Notes: generated by a model not told the origin, from the sequence alone. A DNA stretch of 16,806 nt from Anaerolineae bacterium (GCA_016928125.1 JAFGLK010000123.1:1-16806), one strand, 5' to 3'. Shown: positions 7,026 through 15,126, counted from the stretch's first letter. Made by a program: numbers and translations.

Positions 7026-7988
7026 CTATGGACACGACACTTGTTGCGAGCCCTGCTCCTCACGAGCCCCGGCGTACGCCCTGACATAGATCGTGGGAGC
7101 CGAGCCAAAGGGAATCCTCAGCGTCGCCTCATTGACCGTCACCGTCTGCGGGGCATAGAGCGTCTCCATATCGTAGGGAGAGCTACGGTTCCCAGCCCAG
7201 ATCTCGACTCTGTCGGGCACCATACTGCTCTCGATGTTCCATGACACCCTCACCACACAGCCCCCAGGACCGCCGCCTCCTGGGGGAACCCCCGCGCTAA
7301 CTCCCTCGATTCTGAGGAAGGGCTGACAGGGCGCCGTGCCCATCGCGACTTCATCGAACACGATGGCCCTGTCCTCCGTCGAGGCGCGATCCAAGCCCAA
7401 GAGAAGCGTGCGCCAGGGCACTTCCACATGCAAAACCAACACAAACTGGTCATTGCACTCCAGAGTGAGACCAGGATTCAGACTGCAACACTGGTGCCAG
7501 TCTGCCAGGGGCATATAGGGGTAGAACTCACCCCGATCTGGGTCCAGGTTCGAGCCACACAAAAGCTCGACGTTATCTGCGGCGTTCGAGGAATCCATGG
7601 GATTGGCGACCTTGTGCAGTCCCACCGAGGCTTGCAGATTGTCTCCCATGTTCCCGCGCTGCCGCCCCAGTCCGGTCGCGATGATCTCCGCCACCCCATC
7701 GCAAAGCCGTTGCGGTGTCACGATCTCAGGGTTTTCCAGGATGACCTCTTCAGGCGGCGCCGCGTATTCGGAGATGTAGCGCGCCGCCTGGGTCGCCGTC
7801 GAGCGCACCGCGGCCCGCAGGGTCATGAGCTGCCAGACATCCGTCGAGAACCAGACGATGCCCACAAAGAGGGGCAGCACCAACGCGAACTGGATCACCT
7901 CAGCCCCACGCTCGTCTTGTAGGAAGCGCTTCACCGCTTGGCCCACTGGATCGCTCACATGCTGCGCAAAACGCTTAAGGAGAGACAC
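7026..7988 (-). CDS. tadE: TadE-like pseudopilin with C-terminal FnIII-like domain
   Basis: This is a large (about 320-residue) TadE-like protein. It has a basic leader ending in DERG (residue 28), then AEVIQF and a hydrophobic helix to about residue 48. The +5 residue is Gln instead of the conserved Glu. The middle part (about 80-230) holds several Cys and is probably extracytoplasmic. A Pro/Gly-rich linker (235-243) leads to a 75-residue end segment (244-319) with the alternating strand pattern of a fibronectin type III-like fold, starting and ending near Cys residues. The GTG at 7988 is preferred because AGGAGG (7998-8003) lies nine bases upstream, while it touches the ATG at 7997; an ATG at 8033 is another option. 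Each of these starts overlaps the end of the preceding tadE-like gene, suggesting translational coupling. The exact start is uncertain. Confidence 0.83.
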   Translation of the reverse strand: MSLLKRFAQHVSDPVGQAVKRFLQDERGAEVIQFALVLPLFVGIVWFSTDVWQLMTLRAAVRSTATQAARYISEYAAPPEEVILENPEIVTPQRLCDGVAEIIATGLGRQRGNMGDNLQASVGLHKVANPMDSSNAADNVELLCGSNLDPDRGEFYPYMPLADWHQCCSLNPGLTLECNDQFVLVLHVEVPWRTLLLGLDRASTEDRAIVFDEVAMGTAPCQPFLRIEGVSAGVPPGGGGPGGCVVRVSWNIESSMVPDRVEIWAGNRSSPYDMETLYAPQTVTVNEATLRIPFGSAPTIYVRAYAGAREEQGSQQVSCP

Positions 7989-8505
7989 CGAGCACATCCT
8001 CCTCTCGCTCACAGAGAACGATTCCGGTCGCATACCCTGTCAGGTCGCCAGACAAGCCGATAAAGTCCAGCCATCCACCAGAGGGCCGCCCAGCCCATTC
8101 GCGCCCAACGGTCCAGCGAAGCGTTACATTGACGGCTGCCGTGTTGCCGCACTGAGGGTAGTTGCCGGGACTGTACTGCACGTTCACCGACAACAGTTCG
8201 CTGTTGGGATCATTGCGTACGGCGGGATCCACAAACGGGCATAGGCTCACGTAGCGCCGAATCATCTGCTGTGCGCCATCTTCCACGGCCGAGCCATTCT
8301 CTGGTTGGCCAGGCTTGTCATAATCCGCTCGGCCCTGCATCACCATGAGTTTCACGCCCTGATAGGCCGCATCATTCAGAACTTGCTGCACATAGAGCAC
8401 CTTCCACAATTCAAAGGCGCCAATGAGGATCACGATGAAGATGGGCAAAATGAGAGCGAATTGGATCGCGATGGCGCCACGTTCATCTCTTACAAAGGGA
8501 GCCAT
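7975..8505 (-). CDS. tadE: TadE-like pseudopilin (first of three)
   Basis: A 176-residue TadE-like protein: leader of ten residues ending in DERG, then AIAIQF, and a hydrophobic helix to about residue 32, followed by a small extracytoplasmic domain with three Cys. As in the next gene, the +5 position has Gln, not Glu. The ATG at 8505 overlaps the end of the prepilin peptidase gene by 16 bases and has GGAG about ten bases upstream. The reading frame stays open to 8955, but that extension lies entirely inside the peptidase gene and does not look like protein. It probably forms minor components of the Tad pilus together with the two following paralogues. Confidence 0.88.
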   Translation of the reverse strand: MAPFVRDERGAIAIQFALILPIFIVILIGAFELWKVLYVQQVLNDAAYQGVKLMVMQGRADYDKPGQPENGSAVEDGAQQMIRRYVSLCPFVDPAVRNDPNSELLSVNVQYSPGNYPQCGNTAAVNVTLRWTVGREWAGRPSGGWLDFIGLSGDLTGYATGIVLCEREEDVLGVSP

Positions 8506-9002
8506 AGGTAGATCACTCCTGGCAGGGCCAACGACCAGCAATGAGGGCTTCCTTGGGCATGAAGTTCCTCGGCGGTCGGCAAAAGAGGACCTTTGGCGAA
8601 GCGACGGCCCGCGCCCTTGAGGCTCTCTCGCAGCCCTCTCTTGGTGTACTTGAGAACAATCAGCGGGATGCTGACGGCTATGATCACCACGCAAAAGAGC
8701 ACGAGGAATTGCATCTCGGGAAAGAGGGCAAAGAGGGCCATCACCAATTTGCTGTCGCCCCCCCCAAAGACGTTGACCTTCCACAGCATGAACAGAACGA
8801 CCCAGGCAAAGAGGACGAACCACACGCGGTTCCATACGCCGTCGGTCGTGGTGAGATACGCTTGCCAGGCGAATGCGCCAAACATCACCGGCAGGACCAG
8901 CCCATTGGGCACGCGTTGCTGCATTCGATCCCAAACCGAGATCGCGATGAGCCAAAGCGTGAGCGCTATTCTGATGGTGAGACTGGGCCAGGCCGTTGAC
9001 AT
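8490..9002 (-). CDS. tadV: Prepilin peptidase, TadV/CpaA-type (A24 aspartic protease)
   Basis: A 170-residue, highly hydrophobic membrane protein with the two catalytic aspartates of the A24 family: Asp25 in WDRMQQRVPN and Asp83 in the GGGDSK (GxGD) motif. It is the short form without the N-terminal methylase domain, as usual for Tad systems. It should remove the leader peptides of the two Flp pilins and the three TadE-like proteins in this operon. There are about four to five membrane segments, then a soluble tail from about 120 to 155. The ATG at 9002 is preferred over 9017 because GGAG precedes it at short spacing. The gene ends inside the start of the first tadE gene, 54 bases after flp2. 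Confidence 0.9.
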   Translation of the reverse strand: MSTAWPSLTIRIALTLWLIAISVWDRMQQRVPNGLVLPVMFGAFAWQAYLTTTDGVWNRVWFVLFAWVVLFMLWKVNVFGGGDSKLVMALFALFPEMQFLVLFCVVIIAVSIPLIVLKYTKRGLRESLKGAGRRFAKGPLLPTAEELHAQGSPHCWSLALPGVIYLWLPL

Positions 9003-9056
9003 GCGGTCTCCATGCATGAGTTGAAGCCGATACGACCAGAGGCGCGCGGAGGTGCT

Positions 9057-9242
9057 TTAGCGAACGAAACGGCGCAAGACGTGCTCAAAGGCATCGCTGA
9101 GCCGGCCGGGTATTGTCGTTAGGATCGTGTACCCAGCCAGGGCCACGATGACGGTGAGCAGCATCCATTCAATCAGTTCGGTGCCACGCTCGTCGGAATA
9201 GAGCGCCACCAGGCACCTCTTGCATCGATCGAGATCGAGCAT
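9057..9242 (-). CDS. flp: Flp-type pilin 2
   Basis: A 61-residue type IVb (Flp) prepilin, the presumed pilus subunit or a minor one. The leader of 20 residues has basic residues and two Cys (C7, C10) and ends in SDERG. The mature part, about 41 residues, begins TELIEW with Glu at +5 and a hydrophobic helix, then a short charged tail. The usual Flp Tyr at +6 is Trp here. A GGGGG site precedes the ATG at 9242 by four bases. It is separated from the first pilin gene by 189 bases in which no further gene was seen. Confidence 0.85.
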   Translation of the reverse strand: MLDLDRCKRCLVALYSDERGTELIEWMLLTVIVALAGYTILTTIPGRLSDAFEHVLRRFVR

Positions 9243-9431
9243 TCATCCCCCAATCGCACGTGCCACAAGGGTCAATCCTGCAGACTGCGGCACTTACAGT
9301 CAACACGCACTCCAGAGCAACGAGACACAATCTGTCGGATCAGGGGAGGACCCATCGGTCGCTCCCCCTATCCAACCTGCGCCGACTCTACGCCTGCCAC
9401 AGGGGGTGAACCAGGCTGCTGAAGCGCAGAG

Positions 9432-9617
9432 CTAGTCGTAGCTCCAGCCTACGATCTCATTCAGTGTGTCCAGAATCCTCTGGTAGATGTCGTTCAGCGT
9501 GCCTCCGATTGCCCTGAGCACCAGATAGGTGGCCAGGATCAGGATCATCGTCACGACGGCCCATTCTACCAGTTCGGGCCCTGACTCGTCTGCCAGAAAC
9601 CTCTTGATCTCCTTCAT
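9432..9617 (-). CDS. flp: Flp-type pilin 1
   Basis: A 61-residue Flp-type prepilin. It has a leader of 13 residues ending in DESG, then PELVEW with Glu at +5, a hydrophobic helix to about residue 38, and a 23-residue acidic tail ending in WSYD. Predicted mature length is 48 residues. Proline at +1 and Trp at +6 are unusual. The ATG at 9617 is chosen over 9638 because GGAGG lies just upstream at proper spacing. A hairpin with a U tract lies 22 bases before the start codon (9639-9665). The gene follows tadC and precedes flp2, the usual neighbourhood for major pilins. Confidence 0.86.
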   Translation of the reverse strand: MKEIKRFLADESGPELVEWAVVTMILILATYLVLRAIGGTLNDIYQRILDTLNEIVGWSYD

Positions 9618-9638
9618 CTCTCTACCTCCAATACTCAT

Positions 9639-9665
9639 AAAAACTGCCAGATCACCATCTCTGGC
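9639..9665 (-). terminator. Weak terminator-like hairpin between tadC and the pilin genes
   Basis: On the minus strand GCCAGA (9660-9665) pairs with UCUGGC (9646-9651) across an eight-base loop, followed by AG and five U. The stem is short (6 bp), so it is probably partial at most. It sits just before the first flp gene and could separate mRNA levels of the machinery and pilin parts by attenuation or by protecting a processed 5' end. Confidence 0.35.
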
Positions 9666-9692
9666 CCACTGCCAGAAGGATGGATTGACCCC

Positions 9693-10328
9693 CTATGGAC
9701 CTGCAACCCGCATCTGACTTAGGCCGGATGCCAGGAGTGGAATCAGGCCGAGGATGAGCGCCGGGAAGAACACGCCCGCAACCATGGGCAACGTCATACG
9801 GATGGGCGCCTTCTCGATCTCCGCCTCAATCTGTCCGCGAATATCCTCCTCGATCGCATCCGCGCTGACGGTCAGAACGCGGTTGTAGCTCACGCCACCT
9901 TCTTCGGCCATACGAACACGTTCCAGAACCTCATCCAGCTGTCGGATATCAAAGTCATCGGCCAGCCCCTCGAGGACAGCCTGCGGCGAGATGCTCAGAC
10001 GTGACTCCACATGCCTGCGCAGCCGCTCTCCCAGGTCGCCTCGACCGGCGAACTGCTCCGCGGCTCTGGCGAGCGAGCCTGTCAGAGTGGACTCAAGCGA
10101 GGTCCCCAGCTGCAAGCTGATCACCAAGTCGCGCACATCGCTCAGCGAAGTGTGATACTTTTTCGTCGCGGTCCGCCGCAGGCCAGGCAACACAGATCTG
10201 ACCCGGTGACGCCCAAGGCGGCGCCTCTGGAACAATATGATCCGCCTGATCTGATAGTCTAGCCGCAGCAAGGCCATCAACAGAAAGAAAAACGCCGCAA
10301 CGATGACGATGATAAACCACGTATTCAT
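9693..10328 (-). CDS. tadC: Tad platform protein TadC (T2SSF domain)
   Basis: A 211-residue inner-membrane protein of the type II secretion F family, forming with TadB the platform on which the TadA ATPase acts. It has an N-terminal membrane segment (about 4-22), a cytoplasmic helical T2SSF domain (about 58-175) rich in charged residues, and a C-terminal pair of hydrophobic segments around the Pro-rich MTLPMVAGVFFPAL stretch. It is shorter than many TadC proteins (near 300), mostly lacking extra membrane helices at the N terminus. Its ATG overlaps the tadB stop (ATGA, 10325-10328), a sign of translational coupling. Assignment to TadC rather than TadB rests on order and length. Confidence 0.88.
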   Translation of the reverse strand: MNTWFIIVIVAAFFFLLMALLRLDYQIRRIILFQRRRLGRHRVRSVLPGLRRTATKKYHTSLSDVRDLVISLQLGTSLESTLTGSLARAAEQFAGRGDLGERLRRHVESRLSISPQAVLEGLADDFDIRQLDEVLERVRMAEEGGVSYNRVLTVSADAIEEDIRGQIEAEIEKAPIRMTLPMVAGVFFPALILGLIPLLASGLSQMRVAGP

Positions 10329-11149
10329 AGAATCTGCTCTCGCAACTGCTGAGTTTTCTTCTCGATCAGATATGAGCCGCCCAGGATGATGGCGATCAGC
10401 AGGATATACCCAGCGCGTCCCAGCAGACCGCTCGCATAGATCTGGCGAAACCCAGGAATCAGAGCCACGATGAAAGCGATGATGACCGCCAGCACCTGCA
10501 TAAAGCTCGTTTGGCCCGTGATGCTGGCCATACTCGACTCCACCTGGCGCTGCAGCTCTTCCTGTACCCGCAAGCGCCTCACCAGCAAGTCCAAGGCCTC
10601 AACCACGGACTCGTTCGTGGACGATTCGCTCATCTCCAGGATGTAGATGAATTGGTGCAGCGACGGATTGTCGGTGCGGCTGCGAAAGATATCAAACGCC
10701 CGAGCGGGCGATGACGTGGTGAAAAAGGTCTCCACGGTGACGTTGAGCAACTCACGCAGCGGCTCTCCCACTTTTTCTGCCGCCAAGCCCAGGCTCTTGA
10801 ACACGGCTGGCTGGATTTGATAGGCGCCCCGGAAGGCCAATACCAACTGAGACACCTGTCGCGGTGTGATGGTATTGAGCTCCACCATGATCTGCTGGAT
10901 GCGAAAGTAGGCCACCGAGGCAGCCACCACGATCAGAAAGGGCGTCAGCACGATATCTCGCATCAGGATCGCCAGGGCGAGCAGCACCGCGGTGGGAAGC
11001 ACCACCGGTCGCGTGACGTATCTTCCATAGCGGGCCCACCAGTTCTGGAATCGCCGCCGCGCCATACGTTCCGTCTCGCGAGTCGTGTCCTCGCCGAGCG
11101 CCAGATACACCAGTAGCGCCACGAGCAGCAGAATGACAATCTGGATCAC
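10325..11149 (-). CDS. tadB: Tad platform protein TadB (T2SSF domain)
   Basis: A 274-residue membrane protein of the T2SSF family. Predicted membrane segments are near residues 2-18, 48-85 (two helices), 217-235 and 244-262. The T2SSF domain lies between about 97 and 215. It should pair with TadC as the inner-membrane platform of the Tad pilus machine. The start is GTG at 11149, overlapping the tadA stop by four bases (GTGA), with GGAG eight bases before it. The stop overlaps the tadC start by four bases, so tadA-tadB-tadC are tightly coupled. Confidence 0.9.
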   Translation of the reverse strand: MIQIVILLLVALLVYLALGEDTTRETERMARRRFQNWWARYGRYVTRPVVLPTAVLLALAILMRDIVLTPFLIVVAASVAYFRIQQIMVELNTITPRQVSQLVLAFRGAYQIQPAVFKSLGLAAEKVGEPLRELLNVTVETFFTTSSPARAFDIFRSRTDNPSLHQFIYILEMSESSTNESVVEALDLLVRRLRVQEELQRQVESSMASITGQTSFMQVLAVIIAFIVALIPGFRQIYASGLLGRAGYILLIAIILGGSYLIEKKTQQLREQIL

Positions 11150-12336
11150 AGCAACAGCTCCATTCCTCCGGCCAAAGGCGTGTAGCCGTCTCCCTGACGC
11201 TGCTTGAGCACTTTGGTGACATAATGGCCATCTTCATAACCCAGAATGGCCACCATCTCGTTCATATAGCGCACATATTGGCGCCGCTCGGCGTTGTACT
11301 GCTTGGCCAGGTGAATCACCAGGCGCAAGCCATTCCCGAGAACCGGCCGCAGCTCATCGACGCTCATGTCTCGCCTGGCCAGATTCTCCAGACGAGCAAG
11401 GGCCATTAGGGCAGATTGTGAGTGGGTGGTGGTGTGGCTCACAATGCCCAGGTTGAGGGCCATGACGTACTGATAGGCCTCGCGCGAGACCACCTCGCCG
11501 ATCATCAACACATCCGGTCGCATGCGCAGCACACTGGTGTTGATCGCCTCGCCCATCTCACCTTCTTCGTCCTCAACCACCAGATGGTGAAAGTGCTCCA
11601 CCTGAGGCTGCAACTCCTCAAAGGTCTCGACTACCGTCACCTGCGCATGCGCCGGTAAGTGGGCCGAAAAGGCGTTGAGCCAGGTGGTCTTTCCGGCGCC
11701 TGGGCGACCCGCAAAGACCACGCTCACTAGCATCGATGCGGCCACTTCGGTCAGCAGATCGATCGTCTCCTTGTCGGCGCTACCGCGATCCACCAGATCC
11801 ACCAGCGACAGCTTGCGGCGAGCAAAACGTCGGATGTTGATCGCCGTTCCCTCTCGACTCAGGGGTGGGATCGTCGCTGCAAAGCGAGAGCCGTCGGGCA
11901 GGCCAACCTTGATCTTGGGCTCCTTGCCGCCCAGACCGATGCCTTCCATCTCGGCGATGCGTCGCGCCAGGCGATAGAAGTACTGATCCCCCGAGGGGCC
12001 GCGCCCGGCCAGATAGCCTTCGTCTTGAATCTGACCATCACGCTCGGTCAAGACGAACCCATTCCGCACGATGATCTCTTCAATGCCGTCCTCTTCGAGA
12101 AACGGCTGAAGCACACCTAGACCAATGATCCGTTTGGAGATCTCTCTGGTTACGTCCTGGCGATCGCGTTCATCGATGCCAATGCGCAATTCGCGCATGG
12201 CGCGCAAGATCCAGGCATGGAAAGCCAGTTCCTCATCGGGGTGTGCTCCGCGCCAGCGCGGCACCGGCACCTCACGCGTTACCAGATAGTCCTGGATCCT
12301 GGTCGTAATCTGGTTGTAGAATGTATTATCGTACAT
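11146..12336 (-). CDS. tadA: Tad pilus assembly ATPase TadA/CpaF
   Basis: The 396-residue hexameric secretion ATPase powers Flp pilus assembly from the cytoplasm. The N-terminal domain (about 1-180) includes the GIEEIIVRNG-type segment (84-93). The catalytic domain has Walker A GRPGAGKTT (210-218), the acidic Asp-box-like VVETFEELQ region (235-243), Walker B DVLMIGEV (275-282) and the His-box region GIVSHTTTHS (297-306). All core motifs look intact, so the enzyme is expected to be active. The ATG at 12336 is chosen because GAGGAG precedes it by about ten bases; a TTG at 12354 is a poorer choice. A 70-base gap containing a small 6 bp hairpin (12372-12386) separates it from cpaB. It overlaps tadB at its 3' end. 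Confidence 0.95.
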   Translation of the reverse strand: MYDNTFYNQITTRIQDYLVTREVPVPRWRGAHPDEELAFHAWILRAMRELRIGIDERDRQDVTREISKRIIGLGVLQPFLEEDGIEEIIVRNGFVLTERDGQIQDEGYLAGRGPSGDQYFYRLARRIAEMEGIGLGGKEPKIKVGLPDGSRFAATIPPLSREGTAINIRRFARRKLSLVDLVDRGSADKETIDLLTEVAASMLVSVVFAGRPGAGKTTWLNAFSAHLPAHAQVTVVETFEELQPQVEHFHHLVVEDEEGEMGEAINTSVLRMRPDVLMIGEVVSREAYQYVMALNLGIVSHTTTHSQSALMALARLENLARRDMSVDELRPVLGNGLRLVIHLAKQYNAERRQYVRYMNEMVAILGYEDGHYVTKVLKQRQGDGYTPLAGGMELLL

Positions 12337-12406
12337 GTTCGGGCAGCTCCTCAAGGTCAGCAGAGACTCATCGCTGCAAGGCAGCGCACCACGTAGGGGG
12401 CGCTAC

Positions 12407-13981
12407 TCAGTATCCTCGGTCGAACCCAAATCGTGTCTGCGGCCCGATCTCGCGCGGCAATATCTCCGCACCCGTCACGGGCAGCTCTTTGGGCATAATG
12501 ATCGGCGCTGCTGTGGATGCCGGCTCTGGGGCTGGCTCTGGCGCCGCGACGCGCCAGGAGGCCACATCCAGAATGGCGCCATCCTCGCCCACGAGGGTGG
12601 CGATATAGGTGCCTGGCGCGAAGCTCTGCCCCTGCCACGATCTCAGCTCGACTGAGAGCTGTGCGCTGTTTGCTCGCCAGTCGTCCAAGAAGGTGTGCCC
12701 ACTGCTTTCGCCGCTCGGCTCGTGGTAGGCTCGCACCTCCAGGGGCACATCGGCGGGGCAGGCGCTGGCTGGTCGAATAACGGCCCACACCGATTGCGCG
12801 TTGGGCTCAAGCGCTTGCGTCAGTTCGGGACCATCGCGGCGTGCGCTGATGACCATCCGAAAATCACAACGAGGCAAGGGTGTCTCCAACGGCATGGCCT
12901 GAGCCACAGCGGCCCCCTCAGACTCAGGCCCCGTCACTTTTTTTGCGTCGGCAAACATCACATGATGCGTCTGACCAGCGACAACCTCGACCTGCAGTTT
13001 GTTCGCCGAGATCGACGTGAATTCCTCTGGATCCTCTTCCTCAACATAGTAGATGCCGGGGGCCAGGTCATCGAAGCTAAAGCGGCCCCCGCCCAGGGCC
13101 TGGATTCTTTTCTTGGCGACATTGCGCTCATCGTACAGCGTGATCTCAACCCCATCCAGGCCCATCTCATTGCGCTCCTGGAAGAGGTTTTCGTTCATGT
13201 CGTAGAAGACAATCCCTTCGATTCGGCCCACCGTCTCGGCAGCCGCCTGCCCGGGGCGGACCACAATCCAGGGATCATAGAGGCGCGCCCCCAGATAATC
13301 GGCGATGGTGCGCACCGTCTCGCGGTGGGCGGCTATCACGACCAGGTTCGCCGGCCCCTGCTGGGCGCCAAGCGTCGTAGCGCCTGAAAACCCGCCCAGG
13401 CTGAATCCGCCGCTGCGTGGTGTGGGCTGCGTCTCCGGGGCCACGGCGCCCGACGGCAAAGCAGCGGCTGTAGGCCGCGCCACCGCCGCGCCCGAGGACT
13501 GGCGAACATCAGCCACCCACAGATTGCTTGCCAACCACAGCGCCTCCGAGAACTGATTCTGGGTCTCAGGGCGCGTCACCAGCAGATCGATAAAGTGTCC
13601 CTGGCGCAACTGGCCGCCCACGATGCGGGCCGTGGGCACGTCAAAGCTTGCGATGAGCATATCATCCGACCAGACAGAGGGCAGGTCAACCACGTTTTCG
13701 CTGCGAATGATGTTGCCATTCCGCAGTTCATCGGTGAGCATCTTGCCCACGAGCTGCTCCACGCGCACATAGCTCTTGACCGCCTCGCTGGGCGGAACGC
13801 GCGATGTCGTCAGGTCGGCCGACTCGAGAATGGTATAGGGAGGGATGTCGTGACCGGCTACAACGACCGTCATGCTCTCCTGTTCGGTCTCGGCTGTCCG
13901 TGGTCCCCGGATCTGCATGATCAACACGACGACGAGCAAGGCGGCCGCAATGAGAAAGAGAATCACTTTTCGAGCAGACAT
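12407..13981 (-). CDS. cpaB: CpaB/RcpC-type pilus protein with SdrD-B-like domain and LPxTG-like tail motif
   Basis: A 524-residue protein with a single N-terminal membrane segment (about 6-22). Next come a SAF-type domain (about 37-100) and the rest of an RcpC/CpaB core (to about 245) with a low-complexity Pro/Ser/Ala/Gly insert near 162-210. Residues about 252-348 follow the pattern of SdrD-B/Cna-B-like repeats: GRIEGIVFYDMNENLFQERN with acidic Ca-type positions, GLDGVEITLYD, then a GGGRFSFDDLAPGIYYVEEE stretch. A further beta-rich segment with two Cys spans about 370-478. A Pro/Ala/Glu linker follows, and LPVTG occurs at 500-504, but no hydrophobic segment or basic tail follows it. Ordinary CpaB is about half this size. 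Its role is probably to link the pilus base to the cell wall or outside. GGAGG lies five bases before the ATG at 13981, which is much better than the open extension to 14194. Confidence 0.87.
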   Translation of the reverse strand: MSARKVILFLIAAALLVVVLIMQIRGPRTAETEQESMTVVVAGHDIPPYTILESADLTTSRVPPSEAVKSYVRVEQLVGKMLTDELRNGNIIRSENVVDLPSVWSDDMLIASFDVPTARIVGGQLRQGHFIDLLVTRPETQNQFSEALWLASNLWVADVRQSSGAAVARPTAAALPSGAVAPETQPTPRSGGFSLGGFSGATTLGAQQGPANLVVIAAHRETVRTIADYLGARLYDPWIVVRPGQAAAETVGRIEGIVFYDMNENLFQERNEMGLDGVEITLYDERNVAKKRIQALGGGRFSFDDLAPGIYYVEEEDPEEFTSISANKLQVEVVAGQTHHVMFADAKKVTGPESEGAAVAQAMPLETPLPRCDFRMVISARRDGPELTQALEPNAQSVWAVIRPASACPADVPLEVRAYHEPSGESSGHTFLDDWRANSAQLSVELRSWQGQSFAPGTYIATLVGEDGAILDVASWRVAAPEPAPEPASTAAPIIMPKELPVTGAEILPREIGPQTRFGFDRGY

Positions 13982-14058
13982 GTTCCCTCCACGATGCGCC
14001 AAAGCTTGGCATGCTTGTGCTGGTCGAAAGAGCTCCGGAGCGGCCCAGGCCCTCGTAC

Positions 14059-15126
14059 CTAGCTGAATAGACTGGATCTGCGAGACTTGGTATAGTCGCT
14101 CCAGATGGGCGCAAAGACCTGCGAGAGCACGATCTCGCCCATCTCGCCCCGGTAACTGTCGGGCGAATTGACGGTCGGCACCTGGATATTCCACGCCAAC
14201 GTCTGGGTAGCCTGATCGCCGTTATTGCCTCGTTTTTTCGCTCTGGTGAGGACATTCTGCAGCAACCAGACCTTGTTCTCGCCATACCTCGCGCGCAATT
14301 CCTCGCTCAGCTTCTGGGCATTGGCGACCGTATCCGCTCGCTCTGTCGCGACGACTATCCAGAGATCCACCTTGTCGACTATGGCGTCTGCCAGACCGTG
14401 AGGCCAGGCAGCATCCACGATGCTCAACTCGTGGGTTTCGATCTGGTGGGCGAAATAGCGCTTGACATAGTCCGAGGAAAGCACGCGCACATTCTCATAA
14501 TCCATCGGCACCAGATCGACCCCTTTGTAGACTTGGGGATGCGTCTCTGTGTCCGTGGTGAGTTGATAGAGGTGCGGCATATCAATGCCCGTTACGGCAA
14601 CGACCGATGATGAGCCAAAGGTCAGCTCAAGCACCAGCGCAGACCTTTGGTCGGCCTCCGCTATCGATGCAGCCTCGAGGTCCTCATCGGTGGCGCGTCT
14701 GCCCCGATGCTTGCCGAGCACCTCAGCATAGCGCAAGGCAGTGTCCAAGGCCAGCGTGGTACGTCCCGTGCCGCCCGAATAGGAGACAAAGGCGAGGCAG
14801 TAATGCCCCGGAAGCGATAGCATCGCACCCGGTCGATTGGCCACCAATTCCCCCAAAAAACGGTCCGGATTGGCGGCAAACTCGGAACTGCTGCACTGAA
14901 CAATCTGCGATTGATGCAGTTCCTCGCGGATCTCGACCTCACTCAAAGGATACTCGACCAAATCCTCATAGTCGATGATGACCAACTGCACATCGGGGAG
15001 CGATGCTCTGATGGTACCTGTGTATAGAGCAATGTCATAGGCAACGTTGTCTCGCTCCCCGAGGATCTCATAGATCTCACGGGCTTGGGTTGCGACGAGT
15101 ACCTTGATCGTTCGGCTAGCTGCCAT
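14059..15126 (-). CDS. cpaE: TadZ/CpaE-like ParA-family protein, P-loop lysine replaced by Arg
   Basis: A 355-residue protein with an N-terminal receiver-like domain (about 6-105; no clear phosphoacceptor environment) and a C-terminal MinD/ParA-like domain. The P-loop is SGGTGRTT (117-124): the usual Lys of GKT is Arg122, and the signature Lys of the deviant KGG motif is Ser. The segment equivalent to the DxD switch is degenerate (ELTFGSS near 167-173). A hhhD-A-A-W element (237-241) stands where the VDTP-type Walker B is expected. TadZ/CpaE proteins localise Tad machines to their site in the cell. This copy is predicted to be a weak or inactive ATPase, perhaps acting with the upstream paralogue. 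GGAGG precedes the ATG at 15126. It starts 33 bases after the preceding gene. Confidence 0.85.
   Translation of the reverse strand: MAASRTIKVLVATQAREIYEILGERDNVAYDIALYTGTIRASLPDVQLVIIDYEDLVEYPLSEVEIREELHQSQIVQCSSSEFAANPDRFLGELVANRPGAMLSLPGHYCLAFVSYSGGTGRTTLALDTALRYAEVLGKHRGRRATDEDLEAASIAEADQRSALVLELTFGSSSVVAVTGIDMPHLYQLTTDTETHPQVYKGVDLVPMDYENVRVLSSDYVKRYFAHQIETHELSIVDAAWPHGLADAIVDKVDLWIVVATERADTVANAQKLSEELRARYGENKVWLLQNVLTRAKKRGNNGDQATQTLAWNIQVPTVNSPDSYRGEMGEIVLSQVFAPIWSDYTKSRRSSLFS

Noticed and set aside
8506..8955. Upstream extension of the first tadE-like gene
   Set aside because: It lies inside the prepilin peptidase gene, whose catalytic motifs are clear. The TadE leader starts properly at 8505.
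9243..9431. Possible small gene between the two flp genes
   Set aside because: No start codon with a ribosome-binding site and no pilin-like motif was seen in the 189 bases.
13982..14194. N-terminal extension of CpaB
   Set aside because: It overlaps the end of the cpaE-like gene. The ATG at 13981 has GGAGG and is followed directly by the expected membrane anchor.
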